From contig JANQGC010000249.1 of NCBI GenBank assembly GCA_028277515.1, positions 1-7,457 of the forward strand: a DNA stretch of 7,457 bases, in the 5' to 3' direction. A model generated the notes under the pieces. That model was given only the letters and a program-made list of their open reading frames with translations, made no database searches and had not been told where the DNA came from. The DNA is from Anaerolineae bacterium. GTDB lineage: Bacteria; Chloroflexota; Anaerolineae; Promineifilales; Promineifilaceae. The stretch's first letter is position 1, and each line of letters opens with the position of its first letter. Positions 4,183 through 7,457 of this stretch are shown here, piece after piece. A program made the translations under genes and the position numbers.

Positions 4183-6601
4183 TGCCCAAGTACCCAGTGG
4201 CTCCGCCCTGGTTAGAAAAGATTATTTCTCGAACACCATATGTGCTTATTACATTGTCTGAGGTTCCTTCGCCCAAAAACCGACCCGTGACATTCCATCC
4301 AGTTGTTGAAGTATCGTGTTCCAGAGTAATGTCTTCTCCTGATTTGTTTTCAATTATCAACCGAAAGCCATCAGGAACATTTGTAGTCTCAAATGAGTGA
4401 ATTGATACGGCAGCAGTAGCATTGATAAATATTACCCGGCCATAGGTTTCGTAGTCCGTCCAGGTTAGTTCAGCTATTGTGCTTGATGGGTTATTGTATA
4501 CGTACTCCGCATCCAAAACCTGGCCGCCATAGTGCGTTGATACTCCATCGTCTCCAAGAATACCACCAGATCGACCTGATGAAGATGTGGATACAAGACC
4601 TGCACTACTTTGTGTAACTGTCATGGCATGACGCTCTGCACCGGATGGATCATATGCCGTTTGGGTGCCTAAATCGTCAACATAGAATTTCCAATCTGTT
4701 CCAGGGACCACCTCTAAAGGAGAAAAAGGAGTATCTGTACCAATACCCACATTATCACCGTCAATCACCATAGCGTTACTTCCGCCCGTTGTAATTGCCA
4801 TTTCGTCTGCTCCTGCTCGATAAATTCCAGTATTACTATCAGAAGACCACGAAATGCTAGGGGCAGACTCGGACCCATCGCCAAGCAAAATGTCACTTCC
4901 TTGAATAGTCCCATCGACATCTAATGGATGCGCGGGGGAGGTTGTGCCAATGCCAAGGTTGTTCCCCTCAAGCCTCATTTTTTCAGTTCCTCCGATTTGA
5001 AATTGGAGCGCATTAGCGCTAGACGAATAGGTATTGTTTAAAACCATACCCTCAGAGTTTCCATCAATGCGTAATCTTGGGTTATTGGTGCCATCGTTGA
5101 TTCGAAATTCACCAGCAATGCCAAATGAACTCCGGTATACAGTTAAGGGGTAGCTAGGGCTTGTAGTACCTATCCCTAGATTTACATTGGAAATAAACCG
5201 GTCGCCCAATAGATAGGCCGCGTCGGTGCCAGTCCCGTCAACGTCAGGGCGCCAATATAAGCCCGCATTGGCCCACTGCCGCATAAAAGACCCACTGCCA
5301 TCAGTAGCTCTAAGGTTGTTTGAAGCAGTTCCCGAAAACTGCACCTCCACAACGTCAATAATAGAGTTGTCATCCATGTTCAAGTTCCCGCCGGACGTGT
5401 GCGTTCCACTATCTCCTATGTATCCGTCATCTCCTCCTGCATAGGAAGAAAGGTCCACCTGGTTCCCTCCTGTCAATGGATTGGTTAGAGTTAAAATGTC
5501 ACTGGCTAGATTAAGATTTGAAAGTTCATTGAAAGTGCTTCCATCAACCTCAGCGGTTAAGTATCGGCCGTCTAAAGAAACGGTTTGATTTGTTCCATCT
5601 TCGATCCCTATGGTCAGATCTCCATTGCCGGTATTGAAGCTCGATCCAGAAATATTTTGATCATCAGTGCCCGTACCGTCCTGCAATGAAGCAAGGGCAA
5701 CCGTGGAATTAAAAGCGCCGCCCGAGCCCGTAAAATCTAAATCCGTTCCATTCAGTTGAACATCAGATACAAAATCATTCCCGTCCTCCATAGCAACAGG
5801 ATCTATTCCAATCAAATCCCCCGTTGCCGTTCCGTCAAATGCTGCTATTTTGTACCCGGACCCTGGAGTGTCAGCAGCGGTGCCAGAACCATAAGCGGGC
5901 AACTGCATTCGGCCAGTTGAAAAGATGTTTAGCGCATTTTGGTTGGCCCCTAAATGATCAAAGTCCACTACCAACGTTGAACGCTGCCCTGCTCCATCGT
6001 TTTGAGTAAGTGTGTTGTACATTTTAAAGGTCGTGGGCAAGCTGCCGCCGGAATCTCTAAAATGACTGGCCATATAGAACGCCCTAGAACCCACTGCCGC
6101 CGCTGTAGGCGATGCTTCCGTCCCGCCAGACCGCTCGAAACGAAATTCGTTTTGGAATAATGTGCTTGCACCAATGGCTCGTAAAAAAACTCGATATGGT
6201 TCAAGCTCAGTAGCCCTGAAACCAATTCCTCCGTCGTATTTTACACCAACCGAATTACTCGCTGGAGAAGTTGAAACAAAATTCATATCTGACGGAAGCC
6301 CAATGTCTGTAACGGCCTTGTCTAAGCCGTCATTGTCGCTGTTGAATATGCCATTCTTCCCCGTCGTGTACAATCGCCCGTCAGTCCCAACACTAAGTCC
6401 ATTCAATGTGTCAGAAGACACTATTTCGGACATAGGATGCCTTTCCCACATCCATGCAGGCTGACCTTTGTACGATATAGAATCCTTTGAGATAAATACA
6501 TACATCGAGTCCTCCGCTGGCTCAAAGGCCGACGGCGCCACCTGTGAAAAAGCGGCAGACGATATAATCAGGAGCATTAAAGAAAATGCAAATCGCGTCA
6601 T
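4175..6601 (-). CDS. Tail fibre/appendage protein with N-terminal signal peptide
   Basis: This is an 808-residue repeat-bearing adhesin or fibre, probably the host-recognition protein. I chose the ATG at 6601 because it makes an ATGA overlap with the upstream stop; an in-frame TTG at 6625 would add eight residues. Residues 1-19 form a textbook signal peptide (MTRFAFSLMLLIISSAAFS), with likely cleavage before Q20. The middle (about 300-400) has the Bacteroidota phage pattern GTDDQNIS, LTIG, QVDLS and SLDGRY. Three N-[LV]-G-I-G-T-x-x-P-x-x-P-L-x-V motifs start at residues 474, 548 and 617. Between the last two lies SWSSDSNTGIYRAG, a motif common in phage fibres. The C-terminus (about 715-808) is a separate beta-rich module (FRLIIENKSGEDITLEHD). 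No S74 endosialidase chaperone domain or enzymatic motif is seen. A secreted cell-surface protein is the alternative reading, but the neighbours favour a phage fibre. Confidence 0.88.
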   Translation of the reverse strand: MTRFAFSLMLLIISSAAFSQVAPSAFEPAEDSMYVFISKDSISYKGQPAWMWERHPMSEIVSSDTLNGLSVGTDGRLYTTGKNGIFNSDNDGLDKAVTDIGLPSDMNFVSTSPASNSVGVKYDGGIGFRATELEPYRVFLRAIGASTLFQNEFRFERSGGTEASPTAAAVGSRAFYMASHFRDSGGSLPTTFKMYNTLTQNDGAGQRSTLVVDFDHLGANQNALNIFSTGRMQLPAYGSGTAADTPGSGYKIAAFDGTATGDLIGIDPVAMEDGNDFVSDVQLNGTDLDFTGSGGAFNSTVALASLQDGTGTDDQNISGSSFNTGNGDLTIGIEDGTNQTVSLDGRYLTAEVDGSTFNELSNLNLASDILTLTNPLTGGNQVDLSSYAGGDDGYIGDSGTHTSGGNLNMDDNSIIDVVEVQFSGTASNNLRATDGSGSFMRQWANAGLYWRPDVDGTGTDAAYLLGDRFISNVNLGIGTTSPSYPLTVYRSSFGIAGEFRINDGTNNPRLRIDGNSEGMVLNNTYSSSANALQFQIGGTEKMRLEGNNLGIGTTSPAHPLDVDGTIQGSDILLGDGSESAPSISWSSDSNTGIYRAGADEMAITTGGSNAMVIDGDNVGIGTDTPFSPLEVVPGTDWKFYVDDLGTQTAYDPSGAERHAMTVTQSSAGLVSTSSSGRSGGILGDDGVSTHYGGQVLDAEYVYNNPSSTIAELTWTDYETYGRVIFINATAAVSIHSFETTNVPDGFRLIIENKSGEDITLEHDTSTTGWNVTGRFLGEGTSDNVISTYGVREIIFSNQGGATGYLGID
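4709..5182 (-). repeat. Three protein-level GIGT repeats in the fibre gene
   Basis: Three copies of a 15-residue motif lie at 5182-5138 (NLGIGTTSPSYPLTV), 4960-4916 (NLGIGTTSPAHPLDV) and 4753-4709 (NVGIGTDTPFSPLEV). Their spacing is 74 and 69 residues. Codon choice differs widely between copies, so this is an old protein repeat and not a recent DNA duplication. Such motifs usually punctuate trimeric beta-rich fibre shafts in Bacteroidota and cyanophage fibres. Confidence 0.8.
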
Positions 6602-7122
6602 GGAATCATTTTTACTGACGCCCAAGGTTGCGGAAAGGGAAATTGAATCTGCCAGCCACTTGCTCCATCGCTTACTATCTCTGCGAATCCATTGGCAACG
6701 CTATCAATTACCCATGTCGAACCGCCGGCGACAATGGTTAATTTTTTATTCAGTTCGACAACCCCAATCGCCGGGTCCGGCAGGGTAATCGTTGAAGGCT
6801 TCCATACATCCGAATTAATCACGGTAGGACCTTCAAACAAAGGATAGGTTTTGGGGCACTTGCAATCATTGACAAACTGCTTCAGTTCTGCAAAAGAACC
6901 GTAAGTCGTCTCCGTCAAAAGAACCGTAATGCTCGTCCCGTAGACATCCAGCAAAAAAACCTTCTGGTCCGTGCTGTTAAAAACAGCCTTAAATGGTCGG
7001 CTGATCCGCGTCGTGGTAGCACCCTCGGTAACCTCAATTCCGCTAAAGGCATGGGTAGCTGCTACCTCGCCACAGCAATCCTGTGGGGCCTCAGCGCAAT
7101 TGACGCAAACCAGCGTTTTCAC
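6598..7122 (-). CDS. Hypothetical structural-region protein with N-terminal cysteine cluster
   Basis: This 174-residue protein starts at a GTG directly after two in-phase stop triplets (TAATAAGTG). No other methionine occurs until the last few residues, so the GTG start is well supported. The N-terminus has a CxxC pair (C6, C9) and an adjacent pair (C16, C17), with two more cysteines in CKCPK near residue 88. This could be a metal-binding or disulfide cluster. The rest looks beta-rich, with a Pro/aromatic-rich C-terminus (FPFPQPW). The stop TGA overlaps the ATG of the fibre gene (ATGA), indicating translational coupling and a likely role alongside the fibre, such as an adaptor, neck or tail protein. 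The family is not recognised; the structural role is inferred only from position. Confidence 0.75.
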   Translation of the reverse strand: MKTLVCVNCAEAPQDCCGEVAATHAFSGIEVTEGATTTRISRPFKAVFNSTDQKVFLLDVYGTSITVLLTETTYGSFAELKQFVNDCKCPKTYPLFEGPTVINSDVWKPSTITLPDPAIGVVELNKKLTIVAGGSTWVIDSVANGFAEIVSDGASGWQIQFPFPQPWASVKMIP

Positions 7123-7125
7123 TTA

Positions 7126-7457
7126 TTACGCCTTATAGTCGGGAATGCAATTCGCCTTTTCGAATACTATGCTTCCACCGATGACAATATCATCAGTACT
7201 GTCTACTCCAGAAAGGCCAATCTTGTATTTACCTAATTTAGGTATAACACTTACCTCAACTGCAATAGAGTTGCCCGAGATGGCAGCGTCAATGACAGTT
7301 TTGAAGTCAGTGGCCAACTGTGTAGCCGTGGTTGCATTCGCAGCTTGATCGGTCGTAGAGTACGCATAAGGCGGATTCGCCAAGGTCTGAGGCGTACCTC
7401 CATTTGCAACTACCTGACCTGGATTATCCACGATGTAGGCCGAAGCGTCACATGAAT
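7126..7457 (-). CDS. Putative phage structural protein, 5' end cut by window edge
   Basis: The reading frame stays open to the edge of the window. The GTG at 7431 is therefore probably an internal valine and the true start lies outside; the visible residues before it read S-C-D-A-S-A-Y-I. About 110 residues are visible, ending in CIPDYKA and TAA. The composition is rich in Thr, Ala, Gly and Val, with a predicted helix (TATQLATDFKTVIDAAI) followed by alternating beta-strand-like stretches. No transmembrane segment or catalytic motif is seen. Its stop is followed three bases later by the GTG start of the next gene, so the two are almost certainly co-transcribed. Its place just before a second small protein and a large fibre suggests a virion or tail-associated protein, but I do not recognise the family. 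Confidence 0.7.
   Translation of the reverse strand, partial: SCDASAYIVDNPGQVVANGGTPQTLANPPYAYSTTDQAANATTATQLATDFKTVIDAAISGNSIAVEVSVIPKLGKYKIGLSGVDSTDDIVIGGSIVFEKANCIPDYKA

Noticed and set aside
4096..4200. Programmed frameshift extending the fibre C-terminus into the 28-residue frame
   Set aside because: No slippery heptamer or downstream stem-loop is visible near the fibre stop; an independent coupled gene is simpler.
5968..6225. Minus-strand alternative frame inside the fibre gene
   Set aside because: Fully nested in the fibre in another phase, with a basic, low-plausibility composition and no start context; the same holds for the nested frame at 5182-5373.
6602..6625. Upstream TTG start for the fibre
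   Set aside because: The ATG at 6601 gives an ATGA overlap and a clean signal peptide; the TTG would add eight polar residues before it.
6162..6788. Plus-strand frames opposite the fibre 5' end and the preceding gene
   Set aside because: They would overlap two coupled minus-strand genes and encode no recognisable domain.
1..7457. CRISPR array, tRNA, insertion sequence or attachment site
   Set aside because: No regularly spaced repeats, cloverleaf with conserved TTCGA-type arm, transposase motif or terminal duplications were seen.

Overview
The window reads as part of a tailed-phage or prophage genome from a Bacteroidota (Flavobacteria/Cytophagia-type) host. All 16 gene calls lie on the minus strand, packed end to end with stop/start overlaps of 4 to 20 bases or gaps mostly under 30 bases. 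This is typical of a phage late operon. The Bacteroidota assignment rests on four things: a fibre protein with repeated N-[LV]-G-I-G-T-x-x-P-x-x-P-L-x-V motifs; a signal peptide ending in A-F-S before Q; a TAnnTTTG-type -7 promoter element; and almost no Shine-Dalgarno sequences before the starts. No integrase, tRNA, attachment site, capsid or terminase gene is visible, so virus and prophage cannot be told apart here.

Reading in the direction of transcription (high to low coordinates), the first block (7457-4175) is structural: a partial gene cut by the window edge, a 174-residue cysteine-bearing protein, and an 808-residue tail fibre or appendage protein coupled to it by an ATGA overlap. The fibre carries an apparent secretion signal peptide, which is unexpected for a virion protein. 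A 28-residue candidate gene follows, overlapping both neighbours. Next come a membrane-anchored coiled-coil protein (4099-3716) and a 50-residue protein (3726-3574).

The only real gap in the gene train (3573-3417, 157 bases) holds a 10-base tandem repeat, an 8-base inverted repeat, weak terminator-like hairpins and a Bacteroidota-type promoter element. It is probably a transcription boundary. Beyond it lies a run of small genes: a two-helix membrane protein, an FlbD-like small beta protein, a 36-residue single-span membrane peptide, and two small cytoplasmic proteins, one from a phage family defined by an ISCW and LTF.QPLQP pattern.

The last block (2415-1) holds an orphan beta-class DNA methyltransferase; a 98-residue protein whose C-terminal helix resembles Acb2-type cyclic-nucleotide sponges (tentative); a small NUMOD1-like helix-turn-helix protein; an M15-family zinc peptidase that is the likely endolysin; and a partial membrane protein that is a holin candidate. 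The working picture is host recognition (fibre), then envelope and lysis functions (membrane proteins, M15 peptidase). A small defence-evasion set (methyltransferase, possible anti-CBASS protein) sits between the lysis-related genes. Functions for the small proteins are mostly unknown.
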